A stretch of DNA of 27,545 bases from assembly GCA_900314165.1 (NCBI GenBank), contig OMUE01000170.1, positions 1-27,545 of the forward strand, written 5' to 3'. The position numbers and the translations under genes are program-made. A model generated the notes under the pieces. It saw only the letters and a list, made by a program, of their open reading frames with translations. It was not told where the DNA came from and ran no database searches. Positions 1-6,817 of the stretch are shown piece by piece. The DNA is from an uncultured Acidaminococcus sp. (GTDB lineage Bacteria > Bacillota_C > Negativicutes > Acidaminococcales > Acidaminococcaceae). Each line of letters starts with the position of its first letter. Positions within the stretch are counted from its first letter, which is position 1.

Positions 1-50
1 CGCCGAGTTCGAATTTATCGAGATTAGCCGTAACCTGGCTGACCGTATCG

Positions 51-1646
51 TTGAACGTTGTAAGGATCCAGCGGTCTGCTATGAAACACTACGGCGATGT
101 GTCGAGACTCTGTGGTGCAGACCTTCCACCCGTCGACATCGTCACCTTCGGTAGCCCGTGCCAGGACATGTCGATTGCAGGAAAGCGAGCAGGACTTGAT
201 GGCGAGCGGTCGGTGCTATTTTACGAAGCGGTACGGATTGTGAAAGAAATGAGGTGTAAGACGGATGGCAAGTCTCCAAGATTTGTGGTCTGGGAAAACG
301 TCCAAGGCGCGTTCTCGTCCAATAAAGGCGAGGATTTCCGATGCGTCCTTGAAGCACTCTCACAGGTTAAAGATTCCGCAGCTACTATTTCTAAACCTCA
401 AAGTGGCAAATGGAATGGCTCGGGAAGCATCGTGGGAGATGGTTACTCCATCGCTTGGAGAACCTTGGACGCTCAGTATTGGGGAGTTCCCCAAAGAAGA
501 AAACGTATCTACCTTGTCGCAGATTTTAGAGGAGAATGTGCCGGAAAAATTCTATTTGAGTCGGAAGGCTTGTCTGGGCATTCTGCGGAGGGCTTCCGCG
601 CGTGGCAAAGAGCTACCGGAGGTACTCAAAAGAGCCCTCGAGGAGCAGGCGGTCTATGCTTAAACGACCAAGGCGGGGAGAGGATGGATGTGACGGAGGA
701 AAAGACATCGACCCTTCGCGCCGAATCCCATCATCCACCTTGCGTCATGGAACGGGTAGCCATAGAAAATCATGGCGCGGATAGTCGTATCAAAATCCGT
801 GAAGATGGCGTGGTGCAAACGCTGACTTCCCGCATGGGAACAGGTGGCAATAACGTTCCCTTGGTGGCAGAAGGCAAAGCGTGCTTTGATGTGCGCTTTA
901 CATCGGAGGGAACGAAAAATGCAAGGCATAACTGCTATAAAACGGATACGGCAAGAACCATTGATACAAGTGGCAACGCACCGGATTCCAACCAAGGTGG
1001 TGTGGCGGTCGTAGCCGTGCAAGGTTCGATGATTGGGCGCACCGAAAAGAATGGGCCTCAAGGAAGCGGAACGGGTGAAAATATCAGCTTTACGTTAAAT
1101 ACCACCGATCGCCATGCTGTGGCATTTTCGCAGGATGCCTACGACAAATACACGGAGAATCAGTGTGCAGGTGCTCTTCGCGCCAGTGGTGGTATGTATG
1201 GCGGTGGTTCGGAAAGCCTTGTTTATAGTACGAGTAAAAACTCCTACCACACCGATGCAGAAAAGAACGTGGTAAGTACACTTGTGGCTACGGACTTTAA
1301 AGATCCACCGACCGTCATGAAAGCGCCTCAGTACATCGTCCGGAGGCTAACACCTAGAGAATGTGCAAGACTGCAAGGATTCCCGGATTGGTGGTGCGAT
1401 GACTTAGGAACGGAGAACCCAACGGAAGAAGAACTCGCCTTTTGGCGTGAGGTCTTTGAAACCCATCGCTCGGTGATGAGTGCGTCTCGAAAACCTAAGA
1501 CCGATAAGCAAATCATCAAGTGGCTAAAGGAGCCTTATTCCGATTCAGCAGCCTACAAGATGTGGGGGAATGGCGTAGCCCTTCCTTGTGTCTCTTTTGT
1601 TCTTGCGGGCATCGTATGGCTCGTGAAAAATAAATCTACAAATTAG
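51..1646 (+). CDS. DNA (cytosine-5) methyltransferase, N-terminus missing or cut by window edge
   Basis: Transfers a methyl group from SAM to C5 of cytosine in phage or host DNA. Residue numbers count from the TTG at 51. Visible C5-MTase motifs are Gly-Ser-Pro-Cys at 34-37 (Cys37 is the nucleophile), ENV at 82-84, QRRKR at 148-152, RRLTPRECARLQGFP at 431-445 and YKMWGNGVALP at 502-512. The roughly 240 residues between motifs VIII and IX would carry target recognition. They are Gly/Thr-rich and contain loosely repeated 'TLTSRMGTGG'-like units. Motif I (FxGxG, SAM binding) should lie about 40 residues before Met11 and is absent. The frame is open to the left edge, so the true start may be upstream. 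However, the few in-frame residues before Met11 do not resemble the family, and no ribosome binding site precedes 51. Family call is firm; whether the gene is intact is unknown. Confidence 0.88.
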   Translation: MNVVRIQRSAMKHYGDVSRLCGADLPPVDIVTFGSPCQDMSIAGKRAGLDGERSVLFYEAVRIVKEMRCKTDGKSPRFVVWENVQGAFSSNKGEDFRCVLEALSQVKDSAATISKPQSGKWNGSGSIVGDGYSIAWRTLDAQYWGVPQRRKRIYLVADFRGECAGKILFESEGLSGHSAEGFRAWQRATGGTQKSPRGAGGLCLNDQGGERMDVTEEKTSTLRAESHHPPCVMERVAIENHGADSRIKIREDGVVQTLTSRMGTGGNNVPLVAEGKACFDVRFTSEGTKNARHNCYKTDTARTIDTSGNAPDSNQGGVAVVAVQGSMIGRTEKNGPQGSGTGENISFTLNTTDRHAVAFSQDAYDKYTENQCAGALRASGGMYGGGSESLVYSTSKNSYHTDAEKNVVSTLVATDFKDPPTVMKAPQYIVRRLTPRECARLQGFPDWWCDDLGTENPTEEELAFWREVFETHRSVMSASRKPKTDKQIIKWLKEPYSDSAAYKMWGNGVALPCVSFVLAGIVWLVKNKSTN

Positions 1647-1647
1647 C

Positions 1648-1676
1648 TTGCTATTTATCGGCTCTGGAGTGATATA
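1648..1676 (+). promoter_or_regulatory. Promoter-like element, copy A
   Basis: TTGCTA at 1648-1653 and GATATA at 1671-1676 are separated by 17 bases. This is the most diverged of three copies. It keeps TTGCTATT, then 11 variable bases, then GAGTGATATAT, and also shares the upstream string AAATCTACAAA with copy C. It starts just after the methyltransferase stop codon and lies before the 'virulence-related' gene. Confidence 0.6.
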
Positions 1677-1707
1677 TGTAGTACCCAAAATAAAGGAGGT
1701 AACGACC

Positions 1708-2370
1708 ATGAAGATTCATTACCGAGCCGAAAACAGAAAGCACCTCGCCCAATGCGTCAGTGAATTTGTTGGAACGCCTGCCGTATATATGCGGATGCCC
1801 ACATATGCTTATAAGGTAGGCGACTTTACCATCGACTTTGAAGGCAACCTGCTATTTGAGGATAACGTGGATGGGGAATACGTCCAAAGGCTCATCGCAT
1901 TCCTCAAAGAGAAGGGCTTTGTACCGCAACAGGAGGGACAGGGGCTAGACATTTCCGTACCTATCGAAAAGGTCAATGTAGAAAATCTTAACCATCTGCT
2001 ACTTGCCAAGGGCGAACTCATCAAAAAGGCACTTGGCATTGCAGATGCTTCAATTGAGGTCAAGAAGGATAAAGTGACCTTCCCTTGGTTTTCCGTAGCA
2101 AGGGAGCCTGAAACGAACCAAGCCTATATGCATTTCATCGAGTGCATCTGCGAGATGAGTTACAAGCAAAAACGCATCACGGCAAAGGCGAAGGAAGTCA
2201 GCAATGAAAGATACTCTTTCCGCTGCTTTCTCTTGCGCCTCGGTTTCATCGGAAAGGCATACAAGGCTGAGCGTAAAATCCTCTTGCAGAATCTATCCGG
2301 AAGCAGTGCCTTTAAAGACGGTAAAAGGAAGGGGGAGGAAGATGCAGTTTCCGAGCAGAGCGACAGTTGA
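1708..2370 (+). CDS. Virulence-related family protein (accessory phage/element protein)
   Basis: 220 residues. The start is the ATG after AAAGGAGG at 1693-1699. The N-terminal half (residues 1-75), with 'TYAYKVGDFTIDFEGNL', resembles proteins usually labelled 'virulence-related protein' in Firmicute prophages and conjugative elements. No biochemical function is established and I see no catalytic motif. Residues 171-207 (RCFLLRLGFIG, then basic residues and AFKDG) form a tail module that recurs at the end of the amidoligase at 2673. The last residues are acidic and polar. It is followed, with a 29-base overlap, by a DUF4314 gene, and the pair sits behind promoter-like copy A, so they are probably co-transcribed. 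Family assignment is from memory of sequence style, not a search. Confidence 0.6.
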   Translation: MKIHYRAENRKHLAQCVSEFVGTPAVYMRMPTYAYKVGDFTIDFEGNLLFEDNVDGEYVQRLIAFLKEKGFVPQQEGQGLDISVPIEKVNVENLNHLLLAKGELIKKALGIADASIEVKKDKVTFPWFSVAREPETNQAYMHFIECICEMSYKQKRITAKAKEVSNERYSFRCFLLRLGFIGKAYKAERKILLQNLSGSSAFKDGKRKGEEDAVSEQSDS

Positions 2371-2560
2371 GTACTTGAAAGAAATGTATCCCGTTGGAAC
2401 AAGGGTGGAACTCTTGCGCATGGAGGACCCTCAAGCACCGCCGATTGGAACGAAAGGAACGGTTAAGGGCGTTGATGATACGGCATCCATTCTCGTCCGT
2501 TGGGACAATGGTTCAGGACTGAATGTGGTGTACGGCGAGGATGAAATACGCAAGATATAG
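2342..2560 (+). CDS. DUF4314 domain protein
   Basis: 72 residues, with its start set by the GGGGGAGGAAG site just upstream, inside the end of the preceding gene. The sequence 'YPVGTRVELLRMEDPQAPP', then 'GTKGTVKGVDD' and 'WDNGSGLNVVYGEDEIRKI', is the characteristic DUF4314 pattern. It reads as a small all-beta SH3/KOW-like barrel common in Firmicute phages and mobile elements. Function is unknown; a nucleic-acid- or protein-binding adaptor is possible from the fold only (inference). Confidence 0.85.
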   Translation: MQFPSRATVEYLKEMYPVGTRVELLRMEDPQAPPIGTKGTVKGVDDTASILVRWDNGSGLNVVYGEDEIRKI

Positions 2561-2602
2561 ATAGTGGATGCATTGTATACACAATATATTGCGCTGAATG
2601 AC

Positions 2603-2646
2603 TTGCTATTATGTGCCTTTAGAGTGATATATATACACAACAAAAG
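2603..2646 (+). promoter_or_regulatory. Promoter-like element, copy B
   Basis: TTGCTA at 2603-2608, 17-base spacer, GATATA at 2626-2631, then TATACACAACAAAAG. From 2597 to 2646 it matches copy C (4393-4442) at all but 3 of 50 positions. It lies in a 112-base gap upstream of the amidoligase gene. Confidence 0.65.
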
Positions 2647-2672
2647 AAGCAAAGTATCACAGGAGGCACACT

Positions 2673-3620
2673 ATGAAAGAGCATATCAAAACGCAAATCG
2701 AAGAAATGAAGAAACAGACCATCGGCGTTGAGGTTGAGATGAATAGCATAAGGCGCGACCGAGCCGCAAAGATTGCCGCCGAGTTTTTTGGCACGATGCG
2801 TTACGAAAACACGGACTACCGCAACGGGTACAAAACATGGAGTGCCTGGGACGGTGAGGGGCGCGAGTGGAAATTCCAAAAGGACGTTAGTATCTTAGGC
2901 CCCGACAACGAAAAGTGTGAACTTGTGACGCCGATCCTTACCTATCACGACATGGAAACCTTGCAGGAACTTTTACGAAAACTTCGGAGAGCGGGCGCGA
3001 AAAGCGACGCAACGCGCGGATGCGGTGTTCACATCCACATCGGTGCAAAGGGGCACACACCGCAGACGATGCGAAACCTTGCCAACATCATGGCAAGCCA
3101 CGAAAACCTTCTAGCCGATGCCCTTGACCTCGACCGAGGACGCATGAACCGCTACTGTCGCACAGTCTCACCAAACTTCCTCACGAAGTTGAACAAAGTA
3201 AAACCAAAGAGCATGTCTGCGTTTGCCGACATTTGGTACAATGAAAATGGCGCAAGCTACGGACGCAGTCAACACTACAACAACAGTCGCTACCATATGC
3301 TGAATTTCCACGCCACCTTCACGAAGGGGACGATTGAGTTTCGCCTTTTCCAATTTGACGCACCGAAAGATGGCAAGCAAAATGGACTTCACGCAGGGCA
3401 ACTTAAAAGCTACATTCAGCTTTGTCTTGCCCTCAACCAAATGGCAAAGACGGTAAAGACCGCAAGCCCTAAGCCTCAGCAGACGGAAAATCCAAAATAC
3501 GCCATGCGGACTTGGCTCTTACGCCTCGGCTTTATCGGAGAAGAATTCAAAACCGCAAGGGAGGTGCTCACGAGGCGCCTTGCAGGAGACACAGCTTTTC
3601 GGAACGGAAGATATGCCTAA
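2673..3620 (+). CDS. Amidoligase (glutamine synthetase-like COOH-NH2 ligase family, Amidoligase_2)
   Basis: 315 residues; ATG preceded by CACAGGAGGCAC. The motif order fits the amidoligase branch of the glutamine synthetase/ATP-grasp-like COOH-NH2 ligases: GVEVEMN at 18-24 (acidic metal site), WKFQKDVS at 66-73, CELVTP at 82-87, GCGVHIHIG at 116-124 and TIEFRLF at 220-226. Members are predicted to use ATP to form isopeptide or amide bonds on peptides, proteins or small molecules. Published comparative genomics links them to AIG2-type cyclotransferases, and the next gene here is one. The substrate is unknown; on a phage it might be a cell-wall peptide, host protein or metabolite (inference). 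Residues 280-313 repeat the tail module seen in the gene at 1708. All key acidic and His residues appear intact. Confidence 0.85.
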   Translation: MKEHIKTQIEEMKKQTIGVEVEMNSIRRDRAAKIAAEFFGTMRYENTDYRNGYKTWSAWDGEGREWKFQKDVSILGPDNEKCELVTPILTYHDMETLQELLRKLRRAGAKSDATRGCGVHIHIGAKGHTPQTMRNLANIMASHENLLADALDLDRGRMNRYCRTVSPNFLTKLNKVKPKSMSAFADIWYNENGASYGRSQHYNNSRYHMLNFHATFTKGTIEFRLFQFDAPKDGKQNGLHAGQLKSYIQLCLALNQMAKTVKTASPKPQQTENPKYAMRTWLLRLGFIGEEFKTAREVLTRRLAGDTAFRNGRYA

Positions 3621-3636
3621 AGAAGTCAGCCTCCTG

Positions 3637-3669
3637 CTACCTTACCCGCCACGAGCGGGCTTAAGGTGG
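3637..3669 (+). other. RNA hairpin between amidoligase and cyclotransferase genes
   Basis: CTACCTTA (3637-3644) pairs with 3662-3669, allowing one G-T pair. CCCGC (3645-3649) pairs with GCGGG (3655-3659) around a CACGA loop, with a two-base bulge at 3660-3661. No T run follows, so it is not a typical terminator. It may stabilise mRNA or affect translation of the gene at 3707. Confidence 0.5.
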
Positions 3670-3706
3670 TAGAAGGGTGATTCCTTCAGAAAGAGAGGAA
3701 ACCAAT

Positions 3707-4180
3707 ATGAAAACACGATACTATCTAGCTTACGGCAGTAACCTCAACATTCAGCAAATGAAGAAAAGATGCCCGACGGCGCGCATCATCGGAACGACGG
3801 AGATTCAGGGCTACGAACTCTTGTTTAAAGGCTCCAAGTCGGGCGCGTATCTCACCATTGAGCAAAACCCCAAGGAATGCGTTCCTGCCGCCGTGTGGGA
3901 AACCACGGCCGCTGACGAGGCGGCTCTTGACCGCTACGAGGGCTTTCCATCCTTCTATTACAAGAAGGAGATGGAAGTGGATGTAGTAAACATGAGTAGT
4001 GGCAATATAGAGCGACTCCCCGTGTACGTCTACATCATGCACGAGGAGCGAGAGATTGGAATACCAAGCTATCCTTACCTAAAGACCTGCCTTGATGGCT
4101 ACCGCGATTTTGGACTTCCAGAAGCGTATTTTTGGCAGGCACTTAAAACGACGAGGAGGCTTTACGATGAAGGAAAATAA
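3707..4180 (+). CDS. Gamma-glutamylcyclotransferase-like (AIG2/GGCT) protein
   Basis: 157 residues; start chosen at the ATG after AGAGAGGAA. The GGCT signature YGSNLN is at 9-14 and the conserved acidic residue in RYEGFP is Glu78, the expected general acid/base. The length matches single-domain family members. GGCT-fold enzymes release 5-oxoproline from gamma-glutamyl amines or peptides. Next to an amidoligase, it is expected to trim or cyclise a gamma-linked product, or undo the ligase's bond. A 14-base overlap with the following zinc-ribbon gene implies coupled translation. Confidence 0.85.
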   Translation: MKTRYYLAYGSNLNIQQMKKRCPTARIIGTTEIQGYELLFKGSKSGAYLTIEQNPKECVPAAVWETTAADEAALDRYEGFPSFYYKKEMEVDVVNMSSGNIERLPVYVYIMHEEREIGIPSYPYLKTCLDGYRDFGLPEAYFWQALKTTRRLYDEGK

Positions 4181-4382
4181 CAACCTTGCACTTCGCCACT
4201 GTCCCCATTGCGGTAAGGCGTACCGAGATGTGCCGGCACTTTCAAGAGGCGATAACAAAACGCTCATTTGTCCGGACTGTGGAACAAGGGAAGCCCTAAA
4301 GAGCATCGGTGTGAAAGAGGCTGAACAGGAGAAGATCCTTGCCACCATCCACCATGCGATGGAAGGGGAAAAATCTCGATAA
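4167..4382 (+). CDS. Small zinc-ribbon protein
   Basis: 71 residues starting at an ATG preceded by GAGGAGG inside the end of the upstream gene. The CPHCG and CPDCG knuckles, about 23 residues apart with 'LSRGDNKTLI' between, make one zinc ribbon. The phrase 'CPDCGTREAL' is typical of small hypothetical proteins in Firmicute phages and conjugative elements. The C-terminal half is helical and charged. Role unknown; DNA or RNA binding is possible. Confidence 0.75.
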   Translation: MKENNNLALRHCPHCGKAYRDVPALSRGDNKTLICPDCGTREALKSIGVKEAEQEKILATIHHAMEGEKSR

Positions 4383-4398
4383 AATCTACAAAAATGAC

Positions 4399-4442
4399 TT
4401 GCTATTATCCTCCTTTAGAGTGATATATATACACAACAAAAG
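4399..4442 (+). promoter_or_regulatory. Promoter-like element, copy C
   Basis: TTGCTA at 4399-4404, 17-base spacer, GATATA at 4422-4427, then TATACACAACAAAAG, nearly identical to copy B. It lies upstream of the small gene at 4478. Confidence 0.65.
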
Positions 4443-4477
4443 GGAACACCCCGAAGAAACCTAAGGAGGAAACAACC

Positions 4478-4666
4478 ATGAAAAACTTAAGCGCAAAGGA
4501 ACAGAAGGAACTTTTGGAGATCGCAAAGAAAGCGATTTACGCCATCGAAGAGAGAGGCAGCCTTGAGGCAAAGGGAAGCGACAGCGAGGACTTCATTGAA
4601 ACCTCGGTTTGGAGCCTCGCCGAAGCCTTGAAAGAAGCCTACCTTTTCGGAAAGGCAAGCAAGTAA
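4478..4666 (+). CDS. DUF6900-like small acidic protein
   Basis: 62 residues, ATG after CTAAGGAGGA. The sequence is helical and acidic, with 'LLEIAKKAI', then 'SDSEDFIETSVWSLAEALKEAY' split by no Cys or Gly-rich motifs. The SD-DF plus VWSLxEAL pattern resembles the DUF6900 family of mobile-element proteins. Function is unknown. It is a single gene behind promoter-like copy C, followed by about 200 non-coding bases. Confidence 0.65.
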   Translation: MKNLSAKEQKELLEIAKKAIYAIEERGSLEAKGSDSEDFIETSVWSLAEALKEAYLFGKASK

Positions 4667-4683
4667 AAAGAAAAAATTCCAAA

Positions 4684-4709
4684 AGGACACCCTCGAAAGA
4701 GGGCTGTTC
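4684..4709 (+). other. GNRA-type hairpin after the DUF6900-like gene
   Basis: CCCTC (4690-4694), a GAAA loop and GAGGG (4699-4703) form a short GC-rich stem. The flanks GGACA and TGTTCC extend the pairing with a bulge. It lies about 20 bases after a stop codon but lacks a T run, so it is only a weak terminator candidate. The rest of 4667-4789 holds nothing I can identify. Confidence 0.4.
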
Positions 4710-4789
4710 CTCGTACAGATAAGGTTGGCAAATTCCTTCACATGGTTAAAGAAACGAGCGACATTTTGGAAAAGACACGGGGGATGTGA

Positions 4790-4858
4790 GTTTGGTGTTT
4801 CATCGAACGCACCAAGAAAATACGCGATGATTATAAGAACAGATTCGGTCGGAGGTGA
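4790..4858 (+). pseudogene. Possible remnant of a HigB/RelE-type toxin C-terminus
   Basis: An open stretch between stops at 4787 and 4856 reads 'FIERTKKIRDDYKNRFGRR'. That resembles the usual end of phage Gp49/HigB toxins (a Phe-[Ile/Arg]-Lys-[Lys/Arg]-Thr motif, then an 'A-x-x-[I/L]-x-D-Y-K' helix). The ribosome binding site of the following antitoxin lies over its stop, the arrangement expected of an intact toxin-antitoxin operon. No start codon or toxin core is present. Confidence 0.35.
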
Positions 4859-4863
4859 ACGAA

Positions 4864-5136
4864 ATGGATGATTTCGATAAATACCTTAAGGAGCAGATGG
4901 CTAATCCTGATTTTAAGAAAGAATGGGATGACAGCGAATTGAAATATCAACTGATGATGATGGTGCTTAAGGCTCGGAATGAGCAAAACCTGACGCAGTC
5001 TGACCTAGCTGAACGGACAGGGATTCGGCAGTCAAATATTAGTCGAATTGAAAAAGGACAGGCTATGCCATCCATTACTACCCTGTCTAAAATAGCGCAT
5101 GGGTTAGGAAAAAAGCTTCAAATTAAATTTGTGTGA
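4864..5136 (+). CDS. HTH Xre-family antitoxin (HigA-like)
   Basis: 90 residues. ATG 4864 is preferred over the GTG at 4855 because GGAGGTGA at 4851-4858 is then well spaced. Residues about 35-85 are a Cro/C1-type helix-turn-helix, with 'LTQSDLAERTGIRQSNISRI' as helices 2-3 and 'EKGQAMPSITTLSKIAHGLG' as helices 4-5. The N-terminal acidic segment 'MANPDFKKEWD' is typical of HigA/YgjM-like antitoxins that neutralise RelE-fold toxins and autorepress. The partner toxin seems to survive only as a fragment upstream, so this may be an orphan antitoxin or be reused as a regulator. The terminase gene follows after a 70-base gap. Confidence 0.8.
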   Translation: MDDFDKYLKEQMANPDFKKEWDDSELKYQLMMMVLKARNEQNLTQSDLAERTGIRQSNISRIEKGQAMPSITTLSKIAHGLGKKLQIKFV

Positions 5137-5206
5137 TAAGGATAGGGACTTTCTTAAAAGGGAAGGTTCCTATTTTTATTGCCCGAAAGGAGGGATGGAA
5201 AGGGTG

Positions 5207-6808
5207 ATGCGGAAACTCAAAAAATACACACCCACAAAATTTAAAGCAGAGAATAGCATTTACAATAAGGATGCCGCAGATTATGCGGTGATGTTCATCG
5301 AGAGCCTTTGCCACACGAAGGGAACATGGGCAGGAAAGCCTTTCGAGCTCATCGACTGGCAGGAACAAATCATTAGGGACATTTTTGGCATTCTCAAGCC
5401 TAATGGTTATCGCCAGTTCAACACAGCCTATGTTGAGATTGCAAAAAAACAAGGCAAGAGTGAGCTTGCTGCCGCCGTGGCACTTCTTCTTTGTTGCGGT
5501 GATGGTGAGGAACGGGCAGAAGTCTACGGATGCGCAGCGGACCGTCAACAGGCAGCAATCGTCTTTGACGTGGCGGCAGACATGGTGCGGATGTGTCCGG
5601 CGCTCAATAAGCGCGTGAAAATCCTCGCCTCACAGAAACGGCTTATCTACCTTCCGACAAATAGTTTCTACCAAGTGCTTTCCGCGGAAGCCTACAGTAA
5701 GCACGGTTTCAATATTCACGGAGTGGTCTTTGACGAACTTCATACCCAGCCGAATAGGAAACTCTTCGACGTTATGACGAAAGGCTCCGGCGATGCCCGT
5801 ATGCAGCCCTTGTACTTTCTCATCACGACGGCAGGAACGGACACACACTCCATTTGTTATGAAACGCATCAAAAGGCAAAGGATATTTTAGAGGGACGAA
5901 AGGTGGATTCTACTTTTTATCCCGTCATCTACGGCGCAGATGAATCGGACGATTGGACGAGTCCTGCCGTATGGAAGAAAGCAAATCCGAGCCTTGGCAT
6001 CACCGTGGGTATCGACAAGGTGGAAGCGGCCTGTGAATCGGCAAAGCAGAACCCCGCCGAAGAAAATGCTTTCCGTCAGCTCCGGCTCAATCAATGGGTG
6101 AAACAGGCCGTGCGGTGGATGCCCATGGAAAAATGGGACAGGTGTAGCTTTGCCGTTAATCCGGATGAACTGCAAGGTCGCATCTGCTACGGCGGTCTTG
6201 ACCTATCGAGCACCACAGACATCACGGCATTCGTCCTCGTCTTTCCACCAGTGGACGAAGCAGATAAATACATCATCTTGCCATACTTTTGGATTCCCGA
6301 GGAAACGCTCGACCTTCGTGTACGCCGTGACCATGTGCCGTATGACGTTTGGGAAAAGCAAGGCTTTCTAAAGACAACGGAAGGAAACGTCGTGCATTAT
6401 GGGTTCATCGAAAAATTCATCGAAGAGTTAGGTGAGAAGTTTAATATTCGTGAGATTGCCTTTGACCGTTGGGGCGCGGTGCAGATGGTGCAGAACCTTG
6501 AGGGCATGGGCTTTACGGTCGTTCCCTTTGGACAGGGCTTTAAGGATATGAGCCCTCCGACGAAAGAACTGATGAAACTCACCTTGGAGGAGCGCATCGC
6601 TCACGGTGGGCATCCTGTCCTTCGTTGGAACATGGATAATATTTTCATCCGCACTGACCCTGCGGGAAACATCAAGGCAGATAAAGAAAAATCCACCGAA
6701 AAAATCGACGGAGCCATAGCGACGATTATGGCTCTTGACCGTGCCATTCGGTGTGGCAACGATAACGCAGCATCCGTTTACGATGAACGGGGGCTGCTTT
6801 TTATTTAG
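5207..6808 (+). CDS. terL: Terminase large subunit (phage DNA packaging ATPase/nuclease)
   Basis: 533 residues. It cuts phage concatemers and pumps DNA into the prohead through the portal. The ATPase domain has a variant Walker A, AKKQGKSE at 79-86, Walker B VVFDE at 173-177 and coupling motif LITTAG at 205-210. The RNase H-like nuclease has Asp332 (GGLDLSS), Asp420 (AFDRWGA) and Asp501 (KIDGAIAT). Start choice is uncertain. AGGAGG at 5189-5194 is too close to ATG 5195; GTG 5204 and ATG 5207 are both possible, and I chose ATG 5207. The following portal gene begins 9 bases after the stop. No small terminase gene is visible upstream in the window. Confidence 0.95.
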   Translation: MRKLKKYTPTKFKAENSIYNKDAADYAVMFIESLCHTKGTWAGKPFELIDWQEQIIRDIFGILKPNGYRQFNTAYVEIAKKQGKSELAAAVALLLCCGDGEERAEVYGCAADRQQAAIVFDVAADMVRMCPALNKRVKILASQKRLIYLPTNSFYQVLSAEAYSKHGFNIHGVVFDELHTQPNRKLFDVMTKGSGDARMQPLYFLITTAGTDTHSICYETHQKAKDILEGRKVDSTFYPVIYGADESDDWTSPAVWKKANPSLGITVGIDKVEAACESAKQNPAEENAFRQLRLNQWVKQAVRWMPMEKWDRCSFAVNPDELQGRICYGGLDLSSTTDITAFVLVFPPVDEADKYIILPYFWIPEETLDLRVRRDHVPYDVWEKQGFLKTTEGNVVHYGFIEKFIEELGEKFNIREIAFDRWGAVQMVQNLEGMGFTVVPFGQGFKDMSPPTKELMKLTLEERIAHGGHPVLRWNMDNIFIRTDPAGNIKADKEKSTEKIDGAIATIMALDRAIRCGNDNAASVYDERGLLFI

Positions 6809-6817
6809 GAGGCGTAC

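Noticed and set aside
4864..5206. Small terminase subunit in front of the large subunit
   Set aside because: The only gene there is a typical Xre-type antitoxin; nothing with small-terminase features or the usual length is seen in the window.
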